A stretch of 64,000 nucleotides of DNA, taken from the NCBI GenBank assembly GCA_020634435.1, contig JACKBS010000004.1:62001-126000 (forward strand), read 5' to 3'. The notes beneath the pieces are model-generated. The model saw only the letters and a list, made by a program, of their open reading frames with translations, searched no databases and was not told the DNA's origin. The translations under genes were made by a program, and so were the position numbers. Origin of the DNA: Ardenticatenaceae bacterium. GTDB taxonomy: Bacteria > Chloroflexota > Anaerolineae > Promineifilales > Promineifilaceae. Shown piece by piece: positions 7,814 to 15,117 of the stretch; position 1 is the first letter of the stretch, and each line of letters begins with the position of its first letter.

Positions 7814-8197
7814 TTAAACCATCCTGATGGTGCGTGTTGCCTGCTGGCTGTGCAGACCGCAGTAAAGGAAGAACAGGCCGGGCAAGGCAAAGAGGCCAAA
7901 CCAGACGCCTTCCGGGAAACGGCCGCTTGCGGCATACATCACCTTGTAAAACGCCAGCAAGCTCACGATTGTCACCGCGCCGCCGAAGGTTTCCCAACGC
8001 CAGCCTAGCAGCATACCCACGGTCACACCCACGGGAAAGAACAGCAGGCCCAGGATTTCGGCGGCGGTGAGCTGGCTAACTTTCATTTCTTCGCCAAAAA
8101 AGATGAGCAGCATGAAGGCCAGGCTGATTAAGCTGCCCAGCCGCGCGGCCCAGCGCAAAATCAAAACCAATTTGGTGGGTTTTTGTCGTCGGTTCAT
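7814..8197 (-). CDS. small integral membrane protein, first gene of the Ddn-like operon
   Basis: 127 residues from the ATG at 8197, which has GGGAGAA upstream; the longer frame from 8239 lacks this. After a basic N-terminus (MNRRQKPTKLV) come about four hydrophobic segments, including LGSLISLAFMLLIFFGEE, AAEILGLLFFPVGVTVGML and GVWFGLFALPGLFFLYCG. It ends two bases before the start of the F420-dependent reductase-family gene. It is probably paralogous to the protein at 6880-7221; role unknown, perhaps a membrane partner of the reductase. Confidence 0.8.
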   Translation of the reverse strand: MNRRQKPTKLVLILRWAARLGSLISLAFMLLIFFGEEMKVSQLTAAEILGLLFFPVGVTVGMLLGWRWETFGGAVTIVSLLAFYKVMYAASGRFPEGVWFGLFALPGLFFLYCGLHSQQATRTIRMV

Positions 8198-8346
8198 CTC
8201 ATTTCTCCCGCCCTGAACCTGGTTTACTTCTGCTCTCATGGTACTTTTGAGAGTGGGGGCGATTGAAGTGACAAACGGCCGTTTCCCCCTGACTAAAGCT
8301 CACCACCCACTCGCCAAAAACGGCCGTCTCCGCCATAATAATCAGC

Positions 8347-8931
8347 ATGACAAATCCATCTACGCCAGCGGTGCCCACGCAAATCGAAACCGAGCGTCTG
8401 CTCATTCGCTGCCCGCAGCCCGGCGATGGCAAAGCGCTGTACAACGCCATTGTCCAGTCCAAAGAACACCTCTCCGCCTGGCTGTCTTGGGCCGACTGGC
8501 CCAACATCTCACCGCGCCGCGCCGAAATGTCCGTCCTGCGCAACCGCGACCGCTACCTCAAGGGCGAGGACATGACCATGTTCATCTTCCTCAAGCCCAC
8601 CTGTGAGCTGATTGGTGGCAGCGGCCTGCACGATCCCGATTGGAAGGTGCCAAAGTTCACCATCGGCTATTGGCAGCACGTAGCCCACGGCGGCCACGGC
8701 TACATGACCGAAGCGGTCAACGCCATCGCCGACCTGGCATTTGCCCGGCTGGGAGCCAAACGGTTGCAGCTGGAATGCTTCCCGCACAATACGCGCAGCA
8801 TTGGTGTGGCCCAGCGCTGTGGTTTTCATTTAGAAGCCCGTCTGGCCAACTACCGCCGCCACCACCAAACCCACGAACTGCACGACTGGCTCATCTTTGC
8901 CCGCCTGCCCGCCAACCAAACCTCCCCGTAG
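8347..8931 (+). CDS. GNAT acetyltransferase, RimJ/RimL type
   Basis: 194 residues. N-terminal IETERLLIRCPQPGDGKAL is the usual strand-helix opening of RimJ/RimL-type N-acetyltransferases. The acetyl-CoA region is seen in IGYWQHVAHGGHGYMTEAVNAIADLAF, followed by RLQLECFPHNTRSIGVAQRCGF, the conserved helix and strand after the CoA loop. Likely acetylates a protein N-terminus or small amine; the substrate cannot be read from sequence. Its TAG stop is part of the GTAGCC repeat that begins at 8928. Confidence 0.9.
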   Translation: MTNPSTPAVPTQIETERLLIRCPQPGDGKALYNAIVQSKEHLSAWLSWADWPNISPRRAEMSVLRNRDRYLKGEDMTMFIFLKPTCELIGGSGLHDPDWKVPKFTIGYWQHVAHGGHGYMTEAVNAIADLAFARLGAKRLQLECFPHNTRSIGVAQRCGFHLEARLANYRRHHQTHELHDWLIFARLPANQTSP

Positions 8932-8978
8932 CCGCGCTTTCTTAGCGCGAAAAAGCGCGGATTGGAATCCGCGGCTAC
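8928..8978. repeat. hairpin repeat, 'GTAGCCGCGC...GGCTAC' family
   Basis: GTAGCCGCG paired with CGCGGCTAC, with inner segments TTTCTTAGCGCG and AAGCGCGGATTGG. A second copy is at 43194-43240. In both places the gene upstream ends CCG-TAG, the TAG being bases 2-4 of the repeat. Confidence 0.8.
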
Positions 8979-9091
8979 AAAATTGTGGCTACAGTGCAAC
9001 TCCAGTCTGGCAGAAACGTAAAGACTTCTATCTAAACCTGTCTAAATCTGTGAGTTCCAACAAATTTTTGTTGAGTAAGGAGTTTGAAACG

Positions 9092-9547
9092 ATGACCGAA
9101 GAAACAACCCCCAGCGTTGAAGAAATCAAAGCGAGATTGAAAGTAGAAGTTCCCGTTGAGGAAGAAGACGTTACCAAGGCTGACGTTAAAAATCCAGATG
9201 TCACTGAAGAGCTGCGCGAGTTTGGCAAGCAATTTGCCGACACCATTCGTTCCGCCTGGAACAGTGCCGAGCGGCAGCGTCTGGAAACCGAACTGCGCGA
9301 TGGTATGCGCTCCTTCGCCGATGAGGTGGACAAGGCGATCCAGGAAATCAAGAAAAGCCCGGCAGCAGACCGTGTTAAGACAGAAGCCGTCAATGTGCGC
9401 GATAAAGTGCAATCGAGCGATGTCGGCCACAAAACCCGCGTGGGTGTGGCTCAGGGTTTGCAGGTTCTTAGCGAACAGCTAGCCAAGCTAGCCGAGCGGT
9501 TTACCCCCGCTGAGAAGTCCGCTTCTGAAGAAGAAAGCGCTGAGTAA
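9092..9547 (+). CDS. hypothetical helical acidic protein
   Basis: 151 residues from an ATG with AAGGAG upstream. It is highly charged and predicted mostly helical: acidic N-terminus (VEEEDVTKADV), a long amphipathic stretch LREFGKQFADTIRSAWNSAE with RQRLETELRDGMRSFADEVDKAIQEI, then a V-rich linker and an acidic tail ending SEEESAE. No signal peptide, membrane segment or cysteine. A coiled-coil or chaperone-like role is possible, but I do not recognise the family. Confidence 0.8.
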   Translation: MTEETTPSVEEIKARLKVEVPVEEEDVTKADVKNPDVTEELREFGKQFADTIRSAWNSAERQRLETELRDGMRSFADEVDKAIQEIKKSPAADRVKTEAVNVRDKVQSSDVGHKTRVGVAQGLQVLSEQLAKLAERFTPAEKSASEEESAE

Positions 9548-9640
9548 GCGGTAATCTGTTATCCGTGAACGGTAATCGGTGACTCTATAACCACCGATTA
9601 CCATTCACCGTTCACTGTTTACCGATTACCGTTCCCAAAG
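9548..9640. repeat. 'GGTAATCGGT' inverted repeat
   Basis: GCGGTAATCTGTTATCC and GAACGGTAATCGGTGA followed by ACCGATTACCATTCACCG and ACCGATTACCGTTCCC. The right arm overlaps the 3' end of the LLM gene and encodes its last residues. Confidence 0.75.
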
Positions 9641-10532
9641 CCCCCAACCCCGCCATATCATCCAAATCCATCCATTGCAGCATAATGCGCTGCACGCCTG
9701 CCTCGGCAAACGACCCCAACTGATCTACCAACTCATTGCCTGTTCCGACCACTATGCCACGCTGGCGCAGCTCATCGGCGCTGAGGGTGCGAGTGGCCAT
9801 TTTGGCATCCAGCTGCGCCTGATCTTTGCCAAAAATGAGGCCCGTCATCAGGGAGCGGCGCACGTCTGAGGGTTTACGGCCGTTCTCCACCAACAACTCA
9901 TCCAACAACGCCGACCGCTCAGCAAAGGTTTGCGGCGGGATGTAGACGCCGTTCCACTCGGTGGCGTATTGGGCCACCAGGGGCAGGGTGCGTTTGGGAC
10001 CGTTGCCGCCGATGAGGATGGGCGGGCCGCCGGGCCGCTGCGGGCGCGGCAGCAGCACGGCCTCGTGCAGTTGGTAGTAGTTGCCGTCAAAATCGAGCGG
10101 CTCCTCATTTTGCAGGAGATGGCTGATGATTTGCAGACCTTCCTCGAACCGGGCGAAACGGCCGTTCACATCCAATAAATCCCAGCTGTAGTTGTGATGT
10201 TCCCGCTCCTGCCAGCCCGCACCGAGACCAAGATGGAGACGGCCGTTGGATAAATCATCCACCGCACTGGCCATGCGTGCTGTCATCGTCGGTTGGCGGA
10301 AGGAGACGGGCGAGACCAGCGGGCCAAACTCGATGCGGCTGGTGTGGCTGGCCAGCCAGGTGAGCGACACCCACAGCTCAAGCGACTCTTTGTCCGGCGG
10401 GTTGGCATTGGTGTAATGATCAGAACGGTACAATCCCGCAAAACCCAAATCTTCCACGGCGCGAGCGATGCGCTGCCAACGTTCCCACGTCAGCCCATTT
10501 TGCCCTTCCAGCATAATCGCAACTTCAATCAT
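9612..10532 (-). CDS. LLM-class F420-dependent oxidoreductase
   Basis: 306 residues, typical for luciferase-like (TIM-barrel) F420-dependent monooxygenases/oxidoreductases. Landmarks: MIEVAIMLEGQNGLTWERW, GFAGLYRSDHY, the strand RIEFGPLVSPVSFRQP, a NGRLHLGLGAGWQEREH segment (cofactor-phosphate loop) and GGPPILIGGNGPKRTLPLVA. It probably performs hydride transfer from reduced F420 to an unidentified substrate. The last residues (GTVIGKQ) are encoded within the GGTAATCGG repeat and are probably not ancestral. Confidence 0.9.
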   Translation of the reverse strand: MIEVAIMLEGQNGLTWERWQRIARAVEDLGFAGLYRSDHYTNANPPDKESLELWVSLTWLASHTSRIEFGPLVSPVSFRQPTMTARMASAVDDLSNGRLHLGLGAGWQEREHHNYSWDLLDVNGRFARFEEGLQIISHLLQNEEPLDFDGNYYQLHEAVLLPRPQRPGGPPILIGGNGPKRTLPLVAQYATEWNGVYIPPQTFAERSALLDELLVENGRKPSDVRRSLMTGLIFGKDQAQLDAKMATRTLSADELRQRGIVVGTGNELVDQLGSFAEAGVQRIMLQWMDLDDMAGLGALGTVIGKQ

Positions 10533-10550
10533 TTTTACTCCTTCGTCGTA

Positions 10551-10604
10551 GTGGCTGGTGGTTATTTACCAGCTACCAAAAACTAACCGCTAGCCACCAG
10601 CCTC
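10551..10604. repeat. 'GTGGCTGGTGG' inverted repeat
   Basis: GTGGCTGGTGGTTATTTACC followed by CTAACCGCTAGCCACCAGCC. Same family as 43980-44036 and 60389-60470. Confidence 0.7.
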
Positions 10605-10613
10605 TAAAACAAA

Positions 10614-10644
10614 AACGCCCACGCTGGTAGGCAGCATGGGCGTT
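10614..10644 (-). terminator. trxA rho-independent terminator
   Basis: 13-bp stem, AACGCCCACGCTG (10614-10626) against CAGCATGGGCGTT (10632-10644) with one wobble and a five-base loop. On the minus strand it is followed by TTTTTGTTTT. Confidence 0.85.
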
Positions 10645-10666
10645 CCAAAAATCACGAAATGGGTGA

Positions 10667-10993
10667 TTAGTTCATGTGCGGCAAAATCTGGGCCACGATG
10701 CGGTCTTTGGGCAGCGCGCCGGTGATGCGCTCTACAACCTGACCACCTTTGAACAGCATCAAGGTGGGGATGCCCACGATGCCGTAACGGCCGGGAACCA
10801 TCGGATTGTCATCCACATCCATCTTGCCAACTTTAATTTTGTCGCCATATTCTTCAGCAATCGCTTTCACGGAAGGGGCGATCATGCGGCAGGGGCCACA
10901 CCAGTCGGCCCAAAAGTCTACCAAAACGGGCATGTCGGACTCTAAAACTTCGTTTTGAAAGCTGCTGTCAGTAATTTCTACAGGGGTTGCCAT
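10667..10993 (-). CDS. trxA: thioredoxin
   Basis: 108 residues, the canonical thioredoxin length. The active site WCGPC (Cys32, Cys35) follows VLVDFWAD; the cis-proline loop GIPTLMLFKGG and the C-terminal helix are intact. Cytoplasmic disulfide reductase. Start ATG at 10993 has AAGGAG upstream. It is monocistronic with its own terminator. Confidence 0.97.
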   Translation of the reverse strand: MATPVEITDSSFQNEVLESDMPVLVDFWADWCGPCRMIAPSVKAIAEEYGDKIKVGKMDVDDNPMVPGRYGIVGIPTLMLFKGGQVVERITGALPKDRIVAQILPHMN

Positions 10994-11149
10994 AATTTCT
11001 TGCTCCTTGCAATTAGTTGTTTTTCACACCGTAGGCGTGTACTTTTCGTTTGTCTTCTCTTTAGATGACGTTACTTAGATTTGGTTACGTGGAATTTTCT
11101 TACCAATGAGTTTAACGAAACCGTTTGGGCTGTCAAGCAAAAAAGCCTA
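10994..11149. other. trxA 5' intergenic region
   Basis: AT-rich region between divergent trxA and the ssnA-like gene. I see no gene and no convincing -35/-10 pair; the next segment (11150-11219) is a repeat. Confidence 0.5.
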
Positions 11150-11219
11150 CAATTGAGGAACTGATTGAGTAACTAAGAAATTGATTAATTGCCCAGTTAC
11201 TCAATAACTCAATTACCCA
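11150..11219. repeat. 'GAGTAATTGAG' inverted repeat
   Basis: AATTGAGGAACTGATTGAGT then AGTTACTCAATAACTCAATTACCC. The same family lies at 13993-14043 and, as a left arm only, at 6813-6841. Confidence 0.7.
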
Positions 11220-11247
11220 CTTTCCCAAAACCTGACAGGGGTGCATC

Positions 11248-12609
11248 ATGTTAAACAGCAGCACATTTCTAATCACGAACGGCCGTATCGTCACCTGGTC
11301 TGATCCCAATGAAATCATTGAAAATGGGGGGATTTTGGTGGAAGACGGCCGTATTACCACCATCGGCGATTCGGCTGAATTGATTGCCGCCCATCCCGAC
11401 CTGGAACAGCTCGACGCAGGCAACCAGCTGGTGATGCCCGGCAACATCTGCGCCCACACCCACTTTTACGGCGCGTTTGCCCGCGGCATGGCCATTCCCG
11501 GCGCACCACCCAAAGATTTCCCCGACATTTTAGAGCGGCTCTGGTGGCGGTTAGATCGTGCTTTGCTCGATTTGGATACGCAATACAGTGCCCTCGTTTG
11601 CCTGGTGGATGCCATCAAGCACGGCACGACCACGCTAGTGGACCATCATGCCAGCCCTAGTGCGCTGAACAACTCGCTGGACATGATTGCCGACGCTGTG
11701 GAGATGGCTGGCGTGCGCGCCGCCCTCTGCTACGAAGTAACCGACCGCAACGGCTCGGAGGAAGCGGAAGCAGGTATTGGCGAAAACGTGCGCTTTTTGC
11801 ATTCGCTCAAGGAGCGCAAAAGCGACTTGCTGGCAGGCACCTTTGGTCTGCACGCGGCCCTCACGCTGAGTGATGAGACGCTGGCTAACTGTGTCGCTGC
11901 GGCGGCCAATTTGGACACCGGCTTCCACATCCACGTCGCTGAGCATGAGGTGGATGAGTACGATTCGCTGTACAAATATGGGCAGCGCGTCGTGCCCCGT
12001 CTGGCCGAAGCGGGCATTTTGGGGCCAAAAAGCATTGTGGCCCATGCGGTCCACGTGGATGCTGTGGAGAAGAACATTTTGCGTGAGACCGGCACCTGGG
12101 TAACCCACCAGCCGCGCAGCAACATGAACAACGCTGTCGGCGCGGCCGACATCGAGGGAATGCTGCGGCTGGGGATTCCGGTTTGCCTGGGTAACGACGG
12201 CTTTAGCAACAACATGTGGGCCGAGTGGAAGATGGCCTATCTGATGCACAAGCAGGTGCATCGTGACCCGCGCCGGGCCAACGGCATGGACATCGTGCAG
12301 ATGGCGATTTATAACAACGCGGCGCTGGCGGATATGTTTTGGCCGGGGAAGAAAATCGGCCGTTTGGTGGAAGGTGCGGCGGCGGACATCATTTTTGTGG
12401 ATTACCATGCGACCACGCCGCTGAGTGCAGGCAATTTGCCCTGGCACATCATCTTCGGCTTCGAGAGCAGCCTGGTTACCAGCACGATGGTGGCGGGGAA
12501 GCTGCTGATGCACAATCGGGAGTTGCTGACATTGGACGAGGCCGAAATCACCGAGCGCAGCCGCAAGCTGGCTGCCGAGGTATGGCAGCGCTACGAGAAA
12601 TTGAGTTAA
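11248..12609 (+). CDS. ssnA: amidohydrolase of the Atz/Trz group, SsnA-like
   Basis: 453 residues. Metal ligands of the amidohydrolase barrel are visible: HTHF (strand 1, in MPGNICAHTHFYGAFARG), HIHVAEH (strands 5), a histidine in VAHAVHVD (strand 6) and the Asp of GNDGFSNN (strand 8). An N-terminal composite beta-sandwich strand TNGRIVTW and the C-terminal GAAADIIFVDYHATTPL are typical of cytosine deaminase-like Atz/Trz enzymes. The opening motif and NNMWAEWKMAYLMHKQ best match the SsnA branch, associated with selenium-dependent molybdenum hydroxylase clusters elsewhere; no such genes are adjacent here. Interesting beside a likely selenoprotein 8 kb away. Confidence 0.85.
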   Translation: MLNSSTFLITNGRIVTWSDPNEIIENGGILVEDGRITTIGDSAELIAAHPDLEQLDAGNQLVMPGNICAHTHFYGAFARGMAIPGAPPKDFPDILERLWWRLDRALLDLDTQYSALVCLVDAIKHGTTTLVDHHASPSALNNSLDMIADAVEMAGVRAALCYEVTDRNGSEEAEAGIGENVRFLHSLKERKSDLLAGTFGLHAALTLSDETLANCVAAAANLDTGFHIHVAEHEVDEYDSLYKYGQRVVPRLAEAGILGPKSIVAHAVHVDAVEKNILRETGTWVTHQPRSNMNNAVGAADIEGMLRLGIPVCLGNDGFSNNMWAEWKMAYLMHKQVHRDPRRANGMDIVQMAIYNNAALADMFWPGKKIGRLVEGAAADIIFVDYHATTPLSAGNLPWHIIFGFESSLVTSTMVAGKLLMHNRELLTLDEAEITERSRKLAAEVWQRYEKLS

Positions 12610-12613
12610 TTTT

Positions 12614-12697
12614 TGCCACAGAGGGCACAGAGGGAAAAGAGGGATGTTTCCTCTGCGCGGCTCTGTGCCTTCTCTGCGTAACTCTGTGTTCCATTTT
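12614..12697. repeat. 'CACAGAGGG' inverted repeat
   Basis: GCCACAGAGGGCACAGAGGG then CTCTGTGCCTTCTCTGCG and CTCTGTGTTCC. Related to 1991-2049. Confidence 0.7.
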
Positions 12698-12705
12698 AGG
12701 AGCAA

Positions 12706-13173
12706 ATGATGGTTACTTGCCGGTGTTGGCTGGGTGGAAAAATTTTGGTACCCAAAGAGAAGTTGTCTCACAGGCCGGGAGCGTATGGGATTGTGCAGCG
12801 TGGCGATACAATTTTGTTGATGACGACGGTGGGGGAAAACGGCCGTTGCTGTCTTCCTGGTGGCGGTATTGAACCATATGAAACGAACGCAACGGCCGTA
12901 CAGCGAGAACTAATCGAAGAAGCTCGCATTCAAGTAGAAGTTGGCCCGCTGGTGCACTTCCAGGAAGATTTTTTCTACTACAACCCAACGGGTGACGCCT
13001 GGCACGGCCTCTTGTTTTACTACCGCTGCACCCCGCTCACCTTCGATCTGCTGCCATCCGCGCTTGTCGATGACGAATCGGCAACCAATCCGCAGTGGGT
13101 TAAAATTGGCGACCTAAACCAGGGCAATTTGCAGCCGCAGGAACAGTGGCTCCTAGATTATTTGAAAGCGTAA
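12706..13173 (+). CDS. Nudix hydrolase
   Basis: 155 residues (ATG at 12706 or 12709). The Nudix box is complete except for its last Gly: GGIEPYE, seven residues, RELIEEA. It hydrolyses a nucleoside diphosphate linked to some moiety; the substrate is not predictable. The N-terminus VTCRCWLGGKILVPKEK before the barrel is slightly longer than minimal family members. The gene is flanked by repeats on both sides. Confidence 0.85.
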   Translation: MMVTCRCWLGGKILVPKEKLSHRPGAYGIVQRGDTILLMTTVGENGRCCLPGGGIEPYETNATAVQRELIEEARIQVEVGPLVHFQEDFFYYNPTGDAWHGLLFYYRCTPLTFDLLPSALVDDESATNPQWVKIGDLNQGNLQPQEQWLLDYLKA

Positions 13174-13221
13174 ATGACGTCACGACGACAGGTTGTTTTG
13201 TAACGAACCACAAACTGTACT

Positions 13222-13285
13222 TGTCACTCCCGCGAAGGCGGGAGTCCACGAAAGAAAATGGATTCCCGCCTTCGCGGGAATGACA
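13222..13285. repeat. palindromic repeat, 'TCCCGCGAAGGCGGGA' family
   Basis: CTCCCGCGAAGGCGGGAG and ATTCCCGCCTTCGCGGGAAT within the outer TGTCA/TGACA pair. Second member of the family at 3155-3225. Confidence 0.8.
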
Positions 13286-13346
13286 GTTGAGGTTGATTGT
13301 TTAGCCCCAAAACACAGTTGTCGTCGCACCATCAGGAGACTGAACA

Positions 13347-14000
13347 GTGAAGATAGCAATTTTAGGTGGAACAGGAAATGAAGGATTTGGCCTGGGCTTT
13401 CGCTGGGTGGCGGCTGGGCATGAAATTGTGATTGGTTCGCGCAAGGCGGAGAAGGGTGAGCAGGCAGCGGCCGACATGCTGGAAAAATTGCCTTCGGGCA
13501 ACATCAGTGGCACCGACAATTTGAGCGCCGCGCAGCAGGCGGAGGTGGTGGTGCTTTCCGTGCCTTACTGGGCGCAGGAAGGCACGTTGGACAGTGTAAA
13601 AAACGCCCTGAGTGGCAAGCTGCTGATCACTGTGGTGGCCCCGACGGGCGAAAAAGCGGCGCGGGTGCATCGGTTGGAAAGCGGTCTGTCGGCGGCGGAA
13701 GAGGCGCAAAACCAATTGGGCGAAAGCACACGCGTGGTGGCGGCGTTCCAGAATATTGGCGCGCACCATTTGCTAGATTTAGAACACGAGATGGATTGTG
13801 ACGTGCTGGTTTGCGGCGAGAAGAAGGATGACAAAGCGGTAGCGCTTCAGCTTTGTGAAGATGCTGGTTTGCACGGCGTCAATGCCGGGGCCTTGCAAAA
13901 TGCGCGGGCGGTGGAGGAGCTAACGGCCGTTCTCATCGCCATCAATATTATTCACAAGGTAAAAAGCGCGGGCATCCGCATTACGGGATTGGGTGATTAG
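13347..14000 (+). CDS. npdG: F420H2:NADP oxidoreductase
   Basis: 217 residues starting at GTG (CAGGAG nine bases upstream). The N-terminus MKIAILGGTGNEGFGLGFRW is the dinucleotide-binding motif of the F420-dependent NADP reductase family, followed by IVIGSRKAEKGEQAA (2'-phosphate recognition by the SRK segment) and VVVLSVPYWA. FQNIGAHHLLDL and the ALQNARAVEELTAVLI C-terminal helix also fit. It exchanges hydride between F420 and NADP. The adjacent cofE and the F420-dependent enzymes at 7218 and 9612 support the assignment. It ends at a repeat. Confidence 0.92.
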   Translation: MKIAILGGTGNEGFGLGFRWVAAGHEIVIGSRKAEKGEQAAADMLEKLPSGNISGTDNLSAAQQAEVVVLSVPYWAQEGTLDSVKNALSGKLLITVVAPTGEKAARVHRLESGLSAAEEAQNQLGESTRVVAAFQNIGAHHLLDLEHEMDCDVLVCGEKKDDKAVALQLCEDAGLHGVNAGALQNARAVEELTAVLIAINIIHKVKSAGIRITGLGD

Positions 14001-14043
14001 GTAATTAAGTAATTAAGTCAATTACCTAATTGCTCAATTACGC
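13993..14043. repeat. 'GGTAATTAAGT' inverted repeat
   Basis: GGTGATTAGGTAATTAAGTAATTAAG then CAATTACCTAATTGCTCAATTACGC. It fills the whole gap between npdG and cofE and contains the npdG stop codon. Confidence 0.75.
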
Positions 14044-14823
14044 ATGGACAATCTAGCCATGAATCATTTAACACTTACGGCCGTTCCCCACATTCCCCAC
14101 GTTCAGCCCGGCGATGACCTGACAGGGTTGATTTTGCACGCTATGGCCCAGGCAGACATGACCCTGGCCGATGGCGACGTGCTGGCCATTGCCCAAAAAA
14201 TCGTTTCCAAAGCCGAAGGGAGGCTGGTGCGTTTGGCCGATGTGCAGCCGAGTGCCCGCGCTGTTGAGGTAGCCGCCCAAACGGACAAAGATCCGCGGGT
14301 GGTGGAGCTGATTTTGCAGGAAAGCGATGAAATTTCGCGGATGCGGCGCGGCGTGCTGATTGTGCGCCATCGGCTAGGCTTTACCAGCGCCAACGCGGGC
14401 ATTGACCGCTCCAACGTGGCCCAAAGTAGCGATGAAGAAACGGTGCTGCTGCTGCCGCGCGATCCAGACGGTTCGGCTGAAAAGCTGCGCGAGGAAATTG
14501 CTGCCCGGTTAGGTGCCCAGGTGGGCGTAGTAATTACCGATAGTCATGGACGGCCGTTTCGCATGGGCACGGTGGGGGTCGCAATTGGCGTGGCTGGGAT
14601 TCCCGCTTTGTGGGACCGGCGTGGCGAGCCCGATTTATATGGCTACGAGCTCCAACACACCGACGTAGGTGTAGCGGATGAAATCGCCGCTGCCGCCGGG
14701 CTGCTCATGGGGCAAGCCGCCGAAGGCACGCCCGTCGTGGTGATCAGTGGCCTGCAACTGCCGTTTGCCGCTGGCAAAGCAACCGATTTGGTGCGGCCGA
14801 AAGAATTCGATTTGTATCGTTAA
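14044..14823 (+). CDS. cofE: coenzyme F420-0:L-glutamate ligase
   Basis: 259 residues (ATG at 14044; 14059 is an alternative). The order HIPHVQPGDDL, LADGDVLAIAQKIVSKAEGR, RRGVLIVRHRLGFTSANAGIDRSN and VVITDSHGRPFRMGTVGVAIGVAG is diagnostic of CofE/FbiB-N. It adds glutamates to F420-0. There is no fused C-terminal FMN domain, so it is the short CofE form. It follows npdG after a 43-base repeat. The C-terminus FDLYR with a stop is close to the family end. Confidence 0.93.
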   Translation: MDNLAMNHLTLTAVPHIPHVQPGDDLTGLILHAMAQADMTLADGDVLAIAQKIVSKAEGRLVRLADVQPSARAVEVAAQTDKDPRVVELILQESDEISRMRRGVLIVRHRLGFTSANAGIDRSNVAQSSDEETVLLLPRDPDGSAEKLREEIAARLGAQVGVVITDSHGRPFRMGTVGVAIGVAGIPALWDRRGEPDLYGYELQHTDVGVADEIAAAAGLLMGQAAEGTPVVVISGLQLPFAAGKATDLVRPKEFDLYR

Positions 14824-15047
14824 GGGTAGGCGCGGCGATCTTACCGTCGCGTCTGCCTTCCCCCAAACTATTTCCCCATTTCATCTAGAAAAAAATATGA
14901 CAGTAGATGTCACTATTGTATGTTAGAATATGTGTTCTATGCACAGGCGGGCACAGTTGTGTGGCGTAGGTACCAAAAACCCGCCTGGATATGAACCCAG
15001 TTCTAACAACAGAAGCTTTCATGCGTGGCGACACCAAGAATGAAGAA
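14824..15047 (+). other. intergenic leader with hairpins upstream of the ABC exporter
   Basis: 224 bases without a gene. A GC hairpin directly after cofE (GGCGCGGCGA against TCGCGTCTGCC) may be its terminator. Further on CAGGCGGG (14944-14951) pairs with CCCGCCTG (14990-14997) around a structured loop, followed by GAACCCAGTTC. TAGAAT near 14926 is a possible -10. I do not recognise a named riboswitch. Confidence 0.4.
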
Positions 15048-15101
15048 AATCCACAGATGACCCAGATTATTTATCTGCGAAATCTGTGTCATCTGTGGAT
15101 T
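15048..15101. repeat. 'CCACAGATGAC' inverted repeat
   Basis: AATCCACAGATGACCCAGAT then AAATCTGTGTCATCTGTGGATT. Second copy at 63571-63623. Confidence 0.75.
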
Positions 15102-15117
15102 GCTTCACAGGAGATTT

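Noticed and set aside
11635..12771. Long frame opposite the amidohydrolase
   Set aside because: Low-complexity His/Arg composition and antisense to the real gene.
14944..14997. ZTP riboswitch from CCGCCTGG
   Set aside because: The preceding conserved pieces are missing and the downstream gene is an exporter.
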